From positions 12,285,621-12,349,620 of the forward strand of contig CAJINV010000002.1 of NCBI GenBank assembly GCA_905178155.1: a DNA stretch of 64,000 nt, read 5' to 3'. Positions within the stretch are counted from its first letter, which is position 1. The number at the start of each line of letters is the position of its first letter. The position numbers were made by a program, and so were the translations under genes. Shown piece by piece: positions 42,861 to 55,845 of this stretch. The notes below the pieces were generated by a model that saw only the letters and a list, made by a program, of their open reading frames with translations, had not been told where the DNA came from and searched no databases. The DNA is from Amoebophrya sp. A120 (lineage: Eukaryota; Sar; Dinophyceae; Syndiniales; Amoebophryaceae).

Positions 42861-45374
42861 GATTGATGATGATGAAAACGCGCGGACTGAAACAACAAAT
42901 CTTTGTGACTTTTCACGTCAAATTCTACACGGCGCTTCTACCTTTAATACAGACAATGACAAATACAATATTATACGAAAACAAACATACCTACTCGAGC
43001 TAGCGCGTAATTGCTCCGCGATTTTACAAATGTCTATTCTTATTTCGCTCTGGGCGGGCCTCGCCTGGTCTGTCTCGCTCTCGTCTGACGCAGCTGATCC
43101 ACTATATAATTGTTGTCTGCTCCAACGGGGGCGATACGACCAATTGTCAACACTCGACGAGGGTAACGAACAGAAACATGGTCTCGAGCTCAATCCGAAC
43201 ACCACATCTTACATACGATGAGGGACAAAAATCAGCCAACTCAAATATCAGATGCCCACAGCCTTCCCCTATCGAATCTGCGCGTTTAGGATTTTCAAAT
43301 TGACATTGTACATGGGGACTCGAAGTTCGTGATGCTGGGCGTTCATTCTTCTGGCTTTTGTCGCACTGGCGCTTTGTTTTCTGCCCATTGATTGCGAAGG
43401 CTACAAGAGGTACAAGTAGGACGAGGAGCGAGAGCTTTTATACGTTACAATTAGTATCTTGTTTGCTCTCGCGGCTGTGGCCTATATTCCCAGGGGGGGA
43501 AATACATAGGTCGGACGATAAAATCGCTCGCGACCAGCTGAGCGAGCGAAGAGGGCGGCCCGCATGATCTTCACGTGTTGCTTACGACCCTCCTCACATG
43601 GCTCAGCTACGACTGTCGCAAGATCCATTCCGATACTTTTTCCTCCGTTCTCTACAGACGAGGTGGAAGAAGCTACCCCGGCTTATTTTAGTTCTTTCGT
43701 ATCTTATTGTATTAAATTCAGCGATGAATACGCTTTCTCGTTGCGGTGCATCTTGGTGTGGTTATAATCGGTATCCCTTAGTTACCCTTGTGCACAAGAA
43801 GTTTTCACAAACGTGAACTCGTTATAAGTACTTGTCTGTGGCAGAGAATACCGACCTACTACACACTTGATGGTTACGTTACAACCAGTGGCAGTCGCAC
43901 CGATCCCGACAGTGAAAGTAGCCGGGATTCAGCGCTTGCGCGCACACAAGTTCATTATTTTTGCGCTTGCTTCCGAGAGGTCTAAATCTCCTGACAAAAC
44001 ATACGTGTGTAATGCTATCTATGCCTGTGGTTCAACAACCTGCTTCGAAGCTGAGTTCTTCTTTGCATAGCACGCAACATCGTAGACTCGCTTGAAATGG
44101 AACTGCTAGCAAGCTAGCAAGCCGTTAGCATTTTTGATGCAAACAACACCAAGTAAATCTTCGTTTTTGTCGTGCCTGATGTAAGTATTCAGATACTCAG
44201 AAGTAGCAGAGAGATGTCTTGTTTCTCCATGATCTGCTGTTTATTTGCAAACCAGCTACAACTACATCTCCTACCGGCGATGTAAAAGCGGCGTTCTTGC
44301 AAAACAAGAACCAACAACAACGAAAGTCACGTTGCGCAGAGCGACCCGCCTAGACCTATCCAGTCGAGAAGCAGGCGTCCCTCGTAAGCGACAATCCATA
44401 AAAGACCGAGCACATACAGATTGGTTTACTGACGTAGACGTTGACGCAGATACAATCCTTTGAAAGTACGAGCGCCAGCGGTAAATAAATATACCAATAA
44501 CGGTGCAGCACAGGGAGAGCACAATTTATTGGCGCTCTTGTTGTATTCTCAAGAATTGTCAAGAACCTGTCAGAAGTTGTAATTGTTGTCATCCAAAATC
44601 TACAAATAAATGAGCTGTAGAAGAACATCATGAACATATGCTTTACTTGCGGAAAGCACTCCCTGTAGGCACATTTCTGGTCTCTATTTTTGTGCAACAT
44701 GTACTACTACTAAAAGTAGAAGTCCTCTATGTGCTGGCGTCATGAAAATTTTGATATACTCGTCGAACATTTACATTTATGTTTGCTAATATGTGTGTTT
44801 TACTTCTATGCCTGCGGTATCGGTAAGAAGTAACTAGCGTTATGGTCATGCAATTTCTTGTGTGGCACTGACTCGTCGCTTCGGTGCAGCAAAATTTGCA
44901 ATCAAAAACTTAGTACTTCTCCAAGATGGCGCACATAAACTGTTTCCACTAACACGAGCCTCTTCATCTGCGCAGTGACTACACAACAATGGACATCGCA
45001 TCGATCTACATCTTGTGTCTGTCACCTATGCGATTCTACATCTACGGTATTTTTTTGCGGCGCTCTGGGTTTTGTATTATTTGCAGCAACTTGGACTTGC
45101 TCAATCCACCTGTGAGGAACCTAAACCTATGGGCGATGTCGTAAGTATGTACATGTAGTATTGAAATTGATTCTTGATATAGTTGGTGGTGGCCGTGCCA
45201 ATGTTGAAAAGCACAACCACCCACTCGTCTTACCAAAAAAAAATTCCCTCCTGCTAGGTTCCGACAACCGGTTTCTTCGATGCTGCCTCTGCATTCATTC
45301 ATCATTGTCTTCGTGGGTATAAAGTTGTGTATTACTTGGACTACAAGAATGAACATTACCGCCTGGTGTTCCCT
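42861..45374. other. Gene-free stretch of 2.5 kb
   Basis: Longest AT-rich gap in the window. Short open frames on both strands (for example plus 42859-43221) have no domain or splice context. I find no introner ends, RNA gene or clear repeat beyond a local duplication of GCTAGCAA near 44.1 kb. Confidence 0.45.
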
Positions 45375-48300
45375 TTAGGATTGGAAGTACTGGTAGTCGA
45401 GGATGAAGCTCCAGAACTTGTAGTTTCCGGTGGGTAGGGGCTGAAAGACCGGGATTTCAACCAACCCGAAGCGGGTTTTCATCGCATCCACACCGTCCGT
45501 GCCCAGAGCGACGAAGGCCGTTCCGGCTCCGTAGATGATCTGAATGGCAGCGATGACCAGCAGGACCCAGTGAAAGATGCGTTCGCCAAGCGATCGCTCC
45601 GTCTTGTAGACGACGGCGTAAGCGAGGAGCGGGTAGGGAACCTTCACATTTATGTATTTTTACGGTAAACTCGTGTCTAGTATGGGCGGTATCGACAACA
45701 AGTTCCATCTGTAGAACTATTTTCATATTGATCAAGCTGCAATCCAATGGCGAGTACATCACACAATTATTATGAAGAACTGCGAGTCACCTGCCCAATA
45801 TGCAACCAAACCTAGCACGAACTTCGCGAAAAGTTAGAAGAGTACCTAGCTCTGATTCGCTATTTTTGGTCCTATGTAGTAAACGCAAAAACTCAGAAAA
45901 AGTACCTGAGTCAAAACACAGCCGAATGCCGCGACGAGATCGACGAGCTGGCCGAAAAAGGGAACGACCCACACGATCAGGGCGGCCATCCAGATGATTA
46001 GGGTACGGCAGACCTTCGATTTTCCCGGGGGCACGTCCTCCACGGTTTTTACCTTTGCGAACTTCATTTCCAGGTGCAGCAGCGTGCTGTTCATGATCAG
46101 GGCGAAGGAAATGAACACGTTAACCACGATCATCAGTGCGACCGTGATCCCCTGCCAGGAGGCGGCGTTTCTGTGGTTCGCCGGGTTCACAAAGTCGTGT
46201 CGCATGGAGTCTACGATACTGCTGTCAATCGCGGAGCCGTAGGTGAGGTAGCCGCAGATGCCGACCACGAAGTAGATGAACGCAATGGTGAAGGAGGACA
46301 TGAGGATGGAGCTGACAATGGTGCTGGGTTCGACCATGCTGGTGTACAGCGCGGGGATCATCATGACGAAGGTGAAACTGAAGAACACTTTGTTGACGGG
46401 GGCGACGATCCAGGACAGACTGGCGATGGTGGAGGACCAGCCAGAAATATTTTCGGTTCGCGAAGCGGGGAAAACCAGTTGGTTGGTGATCGGGAGATCC
46501 AGGAGAATTCCGTCCGCACTCTCGTTGACGACGCCCGCGGTCGTTGACGCGCTCGAGAAGTATGCGGGATACTGTTGTCGCCAGCTTGCTGTGTCATCCG
46601 CGGTGTAGGCCTCCGCGCACAGAACCTTTCTCGGCTTTTGGGTGGCTTGTGACTTGCTGTCGAGGTCCGGAACGATGTAGGTGAAGTGCAGTGTTTCGAA
46701 CGGTGCGGTCGTGGCGTCGGACTTGTATTCCAGCGTGCATCGGTTGTTGGCGCGGTCGACCCCGATGGCGGTCGGACCTGGAACGATGTCCTGCGGCAGC
46801 CGTTTTGCCGCGCTGCTCATGATCTGCAGCGCGTCCCGCTTGCCGTTCGCCGTGGACAGTGCGCGTTCCCGGGTCACCTCCTGCCAGGACAGGGTGTCGC
46901 GCTCGTCCGCCGACAGGGAGTCGTGAAAGTGTCGCAGCTTCTCCGTCAGGCCGGCCACCTTGATCGTCAGCAGCTCCACGTCAGCGGGCAATGCGTCAGC
47001 CCTGCTCGCGGCGGCGCACAACTCCTGATATTTGGCGCGGTCAGATTCCGCCTTCTTCCGGTCCTCATCACTGACAGTGGTTGTGTCGGTGTTTTTCGGG
47101 AGGGCGGGGTACCGCCAGTAATACAACGCGTAGTTGTCCATGCGCGTCAGCCAGCACCCATCAACGCCCTCCTGCGCCGCGCACACGAGCTCATTTTCTG
47201 GCGTTGCCGGATTGAGGCAGGCCTGCTCGATCTCCTTCAGCAGGGTGTAATCCGCGGCGACGGTGCCGTCTGGCCGCGTGTACTGGTAGGAAAGCTTGTT
47301 GCGCACAAATTCGGGCGGGGAAACCTCCTGACTTAAGTCCAGCGCACTCACGACTGGCAGCTTCTGCTTGGTGTCTGAAACTGCCACACGTTGCATGCGC
47401 CACTCGACCGGGCGGTCTTGCATAATCAGGTAGGAATTAAACTCGTTGCCGTTCGCTTTCGCGTTCCTCTCGCAGAAGTCCGCGTCCACGTCCAGCGTTT
47501 CGGGGATCGCGCCTGTAGTAGAGGTCAAAATAAAGTTGTGCGATGCTTGACCTTGCTCCTAACTGCAAAAGCCGTTTTATATATAAACCATCTTTACTAG
47601 AGAGCGAGAAACACAAACCAAAGTCGAAATTCGACAACTACAAAGTAGAAATACAGAAACTCCTCGACAACAAGAACAACAGAAAAATAATCGCTTGAAT
47701 ACTTCCATCCGTCGGCTTCTGAACGGCGACGCGTAAATATTCAAGAAAACCCTGCCACTCCGTTCTTCCGCTGTCCGCTTTTCGTGAGGTGTACCAGCTA
47801 AATTCACAGGCCTTCTCGCCATTCGTCTCAAAGTAGTAGGAGTCTCGCTCGTCCGGAAATGTGTCCCAGCGGAAAACCTCGCCGGCAATCCCGGTGCCAG
47901 AGAGCTCCACGACGGCGTCCTTCAGCAGGGTTATCCTTCTCGCCGACACGCTGGGCATGGTTATGGCGTTCTCAAACGTTACATTCTCAACTGTTACATG
48001 AATTTGTCGTGCAAAACTACCTTGAGCCGGTAGATGATCAAGCTGCTTCGCATGACAAATCTCCGAAGGGCTAAACAGCACCTAAATCGGTGCCAAATCT
48101 GTGATGCGAAAGCAGCAATTTTTGCACCTTTGACTGTTGCGGCTCTTGCATCGCAAATTCATATAACAGTTGAGAATGTAACGTTTGAGAACGCCATAAT
48201 GGTGTCGGGCGGGTTCTGCGTCAAGTCCCGGTGATACCACTGTCCGGAAATCCAGGCGACTGGGGTGTAAAACGCGGCCTCCGTGGCGGGGAATTTGTGC

Positions 48301-50575
48301 TCCTCTACGACGGTGCCATCCGCGTTACCGCCGGTCGAAAACGCCAAGGTCGCTTCGCCCCGCACGCCCTTTCCGGTGTCGCTCATTTTCACCAGTTCCA
48401 CCTTTCCGCTGTCCGTGAGCAGGCAGCTTTGGCCGTATTCACAGCTTCGGTAGGGGGCCCACTTCGGGAAGTCGAGGTACTCGTTGTTCACGTCGAAGGG
48501 CTGGGCTTTCATGTCCAGGACAAATTTCCCGCCCGCGGGCTGGTTTGCATCCTGGCTTACGGTTTGCAGTTTCCTGCCACTACTGATGTCCGGGTTCTCG
48601 CTGACGCCACGCGCACTGTCGGTACCCACCTCAGTGAGGCCCGTTCGTCCAAAGTAGTCGTTCACCTCGCCTTGCTGCGGACCAGCGAACAGCTTCAACA
48701 AGGAAGCAGACTCGGTGTAGGCAGGACCGTTGAAAGCGACCACTGTGAAAAGGAGTTAGTGTTTGGTGTATATTTATTTTTCCGGCAAATGCTAAACATG
48801 TCTTGTCTATAAGCAGCAAGGTCTCAGAACGCAGGAGAATCTGAATCAGGAACAGGAAGAGAGCGTGATTATTGAAAGTGAAAGTATACCGTACGTAAGC
48901 AAAATCATATTTTCGTGGCACAAAAGAAAACAATACTGGCATCATCTCCGGTCTTAGCTGGATTCAGGATGGAGTTGAGCGCAACCACCAAAATGACCAC
49001 GATGCAGCTGAGCCATGCTACAAAGGACACCCGCGCGAGCACGGACACGTCCCTCAACCAGCACAGGAAGGTAAGAATCAGGGCCACCGTCACAATCCAA
49101 CCGTTCTTCGTCAGAGCCGGAATGTAGTCGAACAGAATCACGAAGTTCATGGCCAGCAGCAGCATGAACACCGTTCCGACCAGAATAATGAAGGTATGGT
49201 AGAACTTGGAGTAGACTGTGATGCAAATTTATTTCGTAACATTTTATGAATTTATGTGTTTGAGGAAAAGCATAGCTGTACTTGTAGTACAACAATATCG
49301 GTACAAAAATGTATGAGCCTCAGCGTCCTTGCAGTAGTCAAAGTCAAATTTCGAACGTGAATGGAGATGAAAATCATAAAAGTTCAGTACCAGCCGCCCA
49401 GCACTTTCCGAACAGGACCTTTGTTAAAGATCCCATCTGCGACATATCCTCTTGATCGACATTCAGGTCTTCAATACGCTGCATCACTTGTGCCTTTTTT
49501 ATTGCCGCCACGATGGATGCAGCAGTGCAGCTGTCATATTTTTTCATTTGCATTTTATCAAGTTACTGATGTAATTTGATCGGCATTTGCAAAACGTTCA
49601 ACATCATTAAGTTTCTGCTGAAGATGGACATCACGAGGCCACGCAAAGACGAAGACTTTCTTGTTAGAGCGCTCCGAGGTGAAGCAGTAGGTGCAAAAAA
49701 ACATGTTCAAGTTCATCATCAAAAGAAAAAGATTTGCAGTTCCAGCACTGCAGCAAAAGTTGCAAATACAAGGCCAGGATGAAGATCGCTGGGACGTAAC
49801 CCGTGGACTGGAAAACGCTTGGAAGGGTAACGATACCGGCCCCGATGTATCAAATGTAAAAATGTCTGGGTCTGGAAGAATGCAACTTGTGATGCTGCGT
49901 TTCGATGACTAAAAAATTTGTGTTGCATGAGCAGCAAACAGAGTCTAATTTTTACTACGCGGAGAGGGCATTTGTCATGCGGAATGGGCATCAAGAATCC
50001 CTCAAAAAACCTGTGATGCTAGGGCATGCATTACAGGCATCATGGGTCATGAGAAATATGCATGACAAGTGTTGCATTCTTCCAGACCCAGACATTTTTA
50101 CATTTGATACGATGGCCGTTGTGACGATGGAAAAGATGGACTCCCACCAGGTCGTAGTCCTTCCGAATCCCGCGCCTGGGTCGGAAAGGGACCCCCTTGA
50201 TATCATATGCAAAAATGTCTGGGTCTGGAAGAATGCAACTTGTCATGCTATATCTGAAGCATGCAAAAATCTGTGTTGCATGATTACCAAAAGTCGTCCA
50301 GTTTTGGACAAGTCGGGAGGGAGTTTCTCATGCAGGATAGGCATGAGAGAGATCGCACAGAATCTGTCATGCTAGGTCCTGCATTCCAGGCTTCATGGGT
50401 CATGGAAAAGCTGCATGACAAATCGCGCATTCTTCCAGACCCAGACACTTTTACATTTGATACTTGACCTTGAGGAACCATCGCTGTCGCTCTCCGCATG
50501 GGACTGCAGAATGCTTTTGTGGCTTTTATACGAAATCCGGCTCAGCCCCGAGGGCGGGATCAGCGGTGCCGTTTC
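45375..50575 (-). CDS. AAAP-family amino-acid transporter with a giant extramembrane insert (5' end incomplete)
   Basis: Exons, approximately: 50575-50463, 50200-50110, 49847 to about 49750, about 49515-49397, about 49215-48947, 48749-48199, 47961-47702, 47512-45906, 45641-45375. Three introns are introners. Polar N-terminus ETAPLIPPSGLSRISYKSHK; first helix TAIGAGIVTLPSVFQSTGYV, the AAAP signature; then MGSLTKVLFGKCWAAVYSKF, FHTFIILVGTVFM-like helices and WIVTVALILTFLCWL. About 600 residues of soluble sequence (MVAFNGPAYTESASLLKLF to ENISGWSSTIA) interrupt the helices before SWIVAPVNKVFFSFTFVMMI and the later helices. Known role: proton- or Na-coupled amino-acid transport. Part of the second helix region, near 49.6-49.75 kb, could not be joined, and no start codon was located. 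Confidence 0.82.
47962..48198. mobile_element. Introner, family B, TSD ATGGT
   Basis: Termini TATGGCGTTCTCAAACGTTA, flanked by ATGGT at 47957-47961 and 48199-48203. Removal gives NPPDTMPSVSARRITLLK in the large insert of the transporter. It is close in sequence to the copy at 2150-2386. Confidence 0.94.
49848..50109. mobile_element. Introner, family A, TSD CGATG
   Basis: Family-A termini, flanked by CGATG at 49843-49847 and 50110-50114. Removal creates TTAIGAGIVTLPSVF, the conserved first AAAP helix, so this is one of the best-supported splices in the window. It is paired with the next introner across 91 nt of exon. Confidence 0.96.
50201..50462. mobile_element. Introner, family A, TSD CTTGA
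   Basis: Family-A termini (left end TATCATATGCAAAAATGTCT), flanked by CTTGA at 50196-50200 and 50463-50467. Removal gives DGSSRSRGSLSDPGAG in frame. It has the same length (262 bp) as the copies at 1852 and 49848. Confidence 0.95.
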
Positions 50576-51605
50576 CTGTGAAGATCAAGATTTTGATGTA
50601 GTAGATGAATTGGCATTGGGTTCTGGAGGTTAATATGGTTTCTATCATGTAGGTTTTTCTCATCTTCATGATCATCCCAGCAGTGATTTTGAAAGCGTTC
50701 CATACGAGAGCAAAAAGATCAATACGCTCTGCCTGCTTTTTCGTGAAGGCATTTTGGTTCTTTTGTTTGCGGTTGCAAAGAGGCACGAGGCAAAACAAAC
50801 TCACATAGGTGGAAAGAATCGGTCGTAAGGTGGGAAAGCTTGTCAAGAGTTAGTTTTCATTTTCAATCTTAAGTAAGGTTATGTGAGTCGTGTCAACATG
50901 AATGCAGCGAGGTAGGAAAGCAGTACAAGTGGATGTCAGATCGCAAGTTGCATGCAACAACGTCTTCACATGATAAGACAAACCCTGCAGAACCATTCAA
51001 CTTCTAGGTTTTCATAAGGAAGAGCCTTGCTGAGCCAGAAACTCAGCTTGATCTTCCATTTTTTCTGCGCAATTGCAAGTTGAATTTGAAACCGACAAAA
51101 GTGTTGTACCGGATCCATAAGACGGAGCGCAAGATCTTTCAATATTTAGCAATGACCTTGTGGGGCTGTTTGCTGTCGCGATAGACTTTTTTTTCAAATT
51201 GATCGCAATTTTTGCAAACAGAGGCGCCTAAGCTAAGTACTTAAATACTTTACAAACGAAGCATTTACAGAATCTGATCATCTACAGCCCCCTTTCTTGC
51301 CTCTCAACAGATGGAAGGCTTGTTATTTGCGATCTGATGTATTCAGTACACTCTAAAACTCAATGGCCGATCTGAATTATGAGCATGCCTCGACAGCATG
51401 GTTTCTGCCCAACACTACTTTGGCCTATCGTGCAAGACGCGCTCTGTTTGATGTGATCAGAACCGCAACAACGGCTTCTAGAATATTGCGATATATTGGT
51501 ATTGCGTTGTGTTTGAACCGAATGCAGCGAATCATCTTCCGTTCCATCAAGAATCATAGATGGCAACAGTATTTTTGCAATCTTGCGGTGGTTCTTTTGC
51601 GCCTC
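50576..51605. other. Gap that should hold the transporter start
   Basis: An acceptor (TTGATCTTCACAG) precedes the first transporter exon, so at least one 5' exon should lie here, but none is convincing. A minus-strand frame at about 51012-51197 is Ser/Thr-rich with no domain. No introner ends are present. Confidence 0.4.
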
Positions 51606-51929
51606 TCATCCTTCTCCCTCAAGTCTGGGGAGGTAGTTTAAGCTCATGACCACACAACCTGCAGAGAGCAGGAAGCTACATGAAACCCACTGGTTGGTTC
51701 CCGTGGCCGCAACGAAGCTTTCCCAGCCCGGGGGCGCGGCCTGTGCCTCTTTGCTTTCCATCGTCGCCAAAAACAGTATGAAGGAGAGCACCATCATCCC
51801 GGCGCCGCTAAGAAAAATGTACGCGCTGCGGCCGGCTCGGAAAAAGGCAAGAAGTCGCTGGACGGTGTTCTGTCTGTACTGGATCAGATATATCACGAAC
51901 TTCCGGAAATATTCTCGGAATACCGACAT
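51606..51929 (-). CDS. Small two-helix membrane protein
   Basis: Single-exon frame of 107 codons starting MSVFREYFRKFVIYLIQY. A basic, amphipathic N-terminus is followed by two hydrophobic helices (AYIFLSGAGMMVLSFILFLA and WVSCSFLLSAGCVVMSLNYL), separated by the polar loop MESKEAQAAPPGWESFVAAT. It ends PRLEGEG. I recognise no family. It could instead be a 5' exon of the downstream AAAP transporter, but it has its own stop codon. The composition fits a real membrane protein better than chance. Confidence 0.5.
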   Translation of the reverse strand: MSVFREYFRKFVIYLIQYRQNTVQRLLAFFRAGRSAYIFLSGAGMMVLSFILFLATMESKEAQAAPPGWESFVAATGTNQWVSCSFLLSAGCVVMSLNYLPRLEGEG

Positions 51930-52642
51930 GATGGTTGGAGATTTTAAGACTTTTAGTAAATGGCTCTCGCTATCAAGTAGAAGTCAAGGTTTAAGCTTTA
52001 CAAGGGAAAGCGGCTAATTGGCGGGCGATTCGAACTTTTCCAAAACTTTTCATTTGACTTTTCAGGATTTCAGGGCATTGAAAACGATTTGATAAAGCGA
52101 GTCAGAACGAAAAAACGCAGTGAAGATACTCCAAGCGACAGAACAGGGGCGCTTGCGAGGTCTTGGGCGCCGACGCCTCCTCTTGTCCCGCGGGTGATCG
52201 GCGAATCCCGAGCGACCGCCTTTCCACCCGCCGAAGCGTGCGCGCGCGCCGGGTACCCGCCGACCGCACGCAGCCAACGGCTGCCGGCGCGGGCGCCCTA
52301 AAGAAAAAGGCCATGACCGCCCATCGCACCCACCCGCCCCCCAGGCCCGGAAGGCCTACCCGGGAACTGACTAGGAGGAGGGCTACCGACACAGGGAAGG
52401 GGGCCGGTCCGCCAGACCCTAAACCCGACGCAACCGGGCACCCGGCAACGCGCGCCCTCGCCAAAAAACGCGCGCGCCCAAGCCTCACAAACACCCGGAA
52501 TCGCGGCGCCAGCCCGCGCCTCCTGCCGCCGGCGGGCCGCCACCGCGAAACGGCCCGACCCTGGCAGCTTTCTTAATGCAAAGCAACCACCGGCCAAAAG
52601 CTGCCGGCGGTGTGTGCTGCTGTTTCGCGCTTTTCCACATGA

Positions 52643-53330
52643 GGAAGATCAAAGCGCGCCAGCCTGTTGGGCTTTGTTTGACTTCAACGAACCGCCGGCG
52701 CCGGGTTCTATCGGTCGCCGGCTGATAATACTAACGACACAGGAGGGCCGACAAAGAAAAGGGGCACCCCGCTGAGGCGCCGGCCGCGTGGGGTTCTGGC
52801 GATTTGGGGCGCGCAAAAGAGCGCCCCAAAAAACTCGCGGCAAATCAGAAAAGCGAAGCCGCACGACAGGGCCGGGGCTCCGTTCGGAGCATTTGGCCGG
52901 CCGCGAAAGCGGCCGCCGCCTTTTCGCCGGTTTCTATGCGGCGGAAGCTTTGCAAAGGGTGCCGGCGCGCAAAGAAAAAACACAGAAAAGCAAAAGCGCG
53001 CCAAGCGCGCGAGGCCAATCCCCATGCCATGGGACCGGTTTGCCTTCGGTTTCAGGGCGCTCCACCGCGGCGCCCGGATCGGCCCCATACCGCCAGGGCT
53101 AGCTTTCGGACAGGGGTTCTGAAAATTTGGCAAAGAACTACCATGCTTTCCAAAAGACGGCCAAGCCACGCGGCATGGCCATACCAAAAGCGGCACGGGG
53201 GGCCCAGAAAAAAGACACAGTGGCTGGCCAGGGCAACGGCCGGCGGGCGGGCAAGGCAGCCAGCGGCACCGACCTCACCACCTCCGCCACGGAGGCTATA
53301 TTTGGCACGCTGGGCACACGCAGCAGCGGC
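52643..53330 (+). repeat. Left arm of internal inverted repeat
   Basis: This arm pairs in reverse complement with 55130-55845 over about 700 bp with many mismatches. Shared blocks include GAGGCGCCGGCCGCGTGGG, the hairpin TTGGGGCGC...GCGCCCCAA and GCGCCAAGCGCGCGA. The order of blocks is kept along the whole arm. Confidence 0.8.
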
Positions 53331-53497
53331 TTACCGTCCGACAGCCCCACACGTAGCAAGCAAACAGGCCCCGAGGGTAACTAAGCCCCCACGACGTCCC
53401 CTCCCCTACGTCGCACGCAGGGGCGCAGTTCCGCCCGTGCACCAACCACATCGCCCGGCGCCCCAACATGGCTCGCCCCGCCCGAAACGGTGTCGAG

Positions 53498-53533
53498 CGT
53501 GCCATGCGGTCCGACGTCGGACCGCACGGTATG
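53498..53533. repeat. Imperfect copy of a 36-bp palindrome
   Basis: Centred near 53515 on GCGGTCCGACGTCGGACCGC. It shares the 20-bp core with the perfect copy at 56208-56243; the outer bases differ at a few positions. Confidence 0.88.
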
Positions 53534-54471
53534 CTTGTCGGAAAAGCAAAACAGCAAACGCACAGGCCCCGGCTGACCAGATAGAGACGAAACAGATCGC
53601 CCAATCCCGGCCCACAGGGTGGGGCGCAGGGCGAGCGAAGGGCGAGACGAACGACGGGTGGCAATCGGGCCGCCGGCACGTAGGAAGTAGACCCGCGGCG
53701 GCGCCGCCCGGTATTCCAGGCGCGCAGGCAGGCCGGCGGGGCCCAACATGCAGGCGCGCCCCCATATCAGAGGGCGGGAGGCCCCCAGACAGGCCGGCCC
53801 CGGCCGGCTGGCGCCTGGCGGATGCGGCGGAATCGCTTCGGCGCCCCAATAACACGCCTCCCCCGCCCGGGCTCAGCAGTGCGCAGGGAGGCGCCACGCC
53901 CGCGCGGCTGTTGCCGGCCGGCACACTGTGGCCCCGGTCTAGGTCGGTCGCGGGCGGGGGGGGCGAAGGACTGGCGCGGCCGGGCCGGGTGTTCCTTCCG
54001 TCTATGGGTTTGGGCAAACCGACGCCAACCCCAGCGGCGCCCGGGCCCCCAAGAGCCCGCCGGCCGCCGCAAGTGTGGAGTACGCGGAGCGCATGCCCCG
54101 CACGCGCCCCGAACGGCGCAACGCGCCAACCAAGTTCAGGGGGTCGGTAGCAACCGCCGAAGCCCGGGCGCCCTCTCTTGGTTCGCAGCAAGCTACACGC
54201 GCACCGGCGCCCCCGGGGCGTGAATCCGCTGCCCGGTGGCGCATGCGACAACGTAGCGCCGGCCGCCCGCCGGGGCGGGGCCGGCCGCTTGCCTGGCTAC
54301 GTGCGCAATAACCGCAGGCGTGCCTGCCGGGGGGCTGTGCCTGCCTCTTTTCGGGCGCAAGGCAGCCGCCCGAGGGCGGCCCGGCTGGCGGGCAGGAACA
54401 AAGGGCAGGCGCCGGGCGGCGAAACTTTTCCGCCCCTCTACCGAAAACTCTGCCGGAAACTTTGCCGAGAA

Positions 54472-54671
54472 CTTGCCGAAAACTTTCCCCCGAACTTTCC
54501 CGAAAAGTCGGCGAAAGCCTTCCGCGAAACCTTCCCGAAAAATTCTCCCGTTGAAAAGTCGACCAAAAGTTACAGACCGGGAGTTGAAAAGTCAGCCAAA
54601 AGTTTTCGAGTCCGAAAATGATCCCGAAGCGGGAAAGTTTCGGGAAAGTTCGGGGGAAAGTTTTCGGCAAG
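54472..54671. repeat. Central hairpin of foldback element 1
   Basis: Two 34-bp arms (54472-54505 and 54638-54671) are perfect reverse complements, with a core GAACTTTCCCGAAA. The loop holds a short direct repeat GTTGAAAAGTC near 54550 and 54582 that resembles the terminal repeats. Confidence 0.88.
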
Positions 54672-55129
54672 TTTTCGGCACTCAAGCAGAAGACTTCGCC
54701 GCGCCCTCAAAAGCCGAAAAGCCTGAAGGCTTGCGCATCCGCCAGGCTTGCGAAGAATCCTGCTGCCCCCCCCCTTTTCTACATGGCTGAGGCGGTCTCC
54801 CCGAAAATGGGGACAGAGCCTCCTGGGCGAACTTATTGCGCGCGCCGGCGGGGCAGCATGTGAGTGGCGCCCCGCGCGCGCCCCTGCTGCGCCGGCGCCC
54901 TTTCTACTCGCGAAAAGCCGGCCGCGCAAGGCCGCCGCGACCGAGGCGGAGCACTCGGGAGCGGCGGCATGGTCTCGGCGCTTTGTATGTAAGTGCGGGG
55001 GGGCGGCGAATATGAAAGAGAAAGGGGCAGGCCGGACGGCCTCTAGCTAGCGCCCAAAGAAAGGCGCCGAGCCAAAACGTGAGGCGCGGGCAGCTCCACC
55101 GAAGCGTAGCGCGCCACGCCATGCGGCCC

Positions 55130-55845
55130 GAACGTGCGAGGCCGGGCCGCCCGCGCGGCGTGCTGCGCGCCTACTTCAATGCGCCAAATATGGCCGCCGG
55201 GGCGGAGATAATGAGGCCGGCGCCGCTTCTTTGCCCGCCGACCTTGGCCCACACCACTTTTTTGCTTTTTCTGGGCCCGCCGTGCCGGGGTGGGTAAGGT
55301 TATGCCGCACGGTATGGCGGCCGGTTGGGGAAAATGGCAGACGTTGGGCAACTTGCCAAAACGCCTTCCCGAAAGCCAACCCCGATGCTATCGGGCCGGC
55401 CCGGGCACCGCGGGGGGCGCCCAAAAACCGAGGGAAAAGCGGGCCCATAGAATGCGGGCTGGCTTCGCGCGCTTGGCGCGTTTCTTCTTTTTTGCGTTGT
55501 GTGTTATTTTTCGCGCCCGCGCCTTTTGCAAAGCTAGCGCCCCCCCGCTGAGAACCCGGCAAAAGGGCGGCCGCTTTCGATTCGCGACCGGTTTCGCGGC
55601 CCTGCCATACTTACGGCTTCGCTGTTCTGGCTTCGGGCGGGTTTTTTGGGGCGCCCTTTTGGGCGCCCCAAGTCGCGCGCCAGAATCCCACGCGGCCGGC
55701 GCCTGAGAAGGGTGCCACGTTTGCCGACCCCCCTACGTCATTTTTTCAGACAGTCTTTCCACCGGCGGCCGACTGAGCCCACCGGCGACTGCATTCATTG
55801 AAGACAAAACCAAACAGGCGGGCGCGCTTGGGTTTTTTTCATCTT
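55130..55845 (-). repeat. Right arm of internal inverted repeat
   Basis: Reverse-complement partner of 52643-53330. The outermost part (GAAGATGAAAAAAACCCAAG on the minus strand) matches GAAGATCAAAGCGCGCC at the left arm start. The midpoint of the two arms (about 54,244) is off the element midpoint by about 330 bp, which implies insertions or deletions. Confidence 0.8.

Noticed and set aside
42859-43221. Plus-strand open frame of 120 codons starting at the promoter side of the helical protein gene
   Set aside because: No domain, no splice context and against the orientation of all other genes; cannot be excluded.
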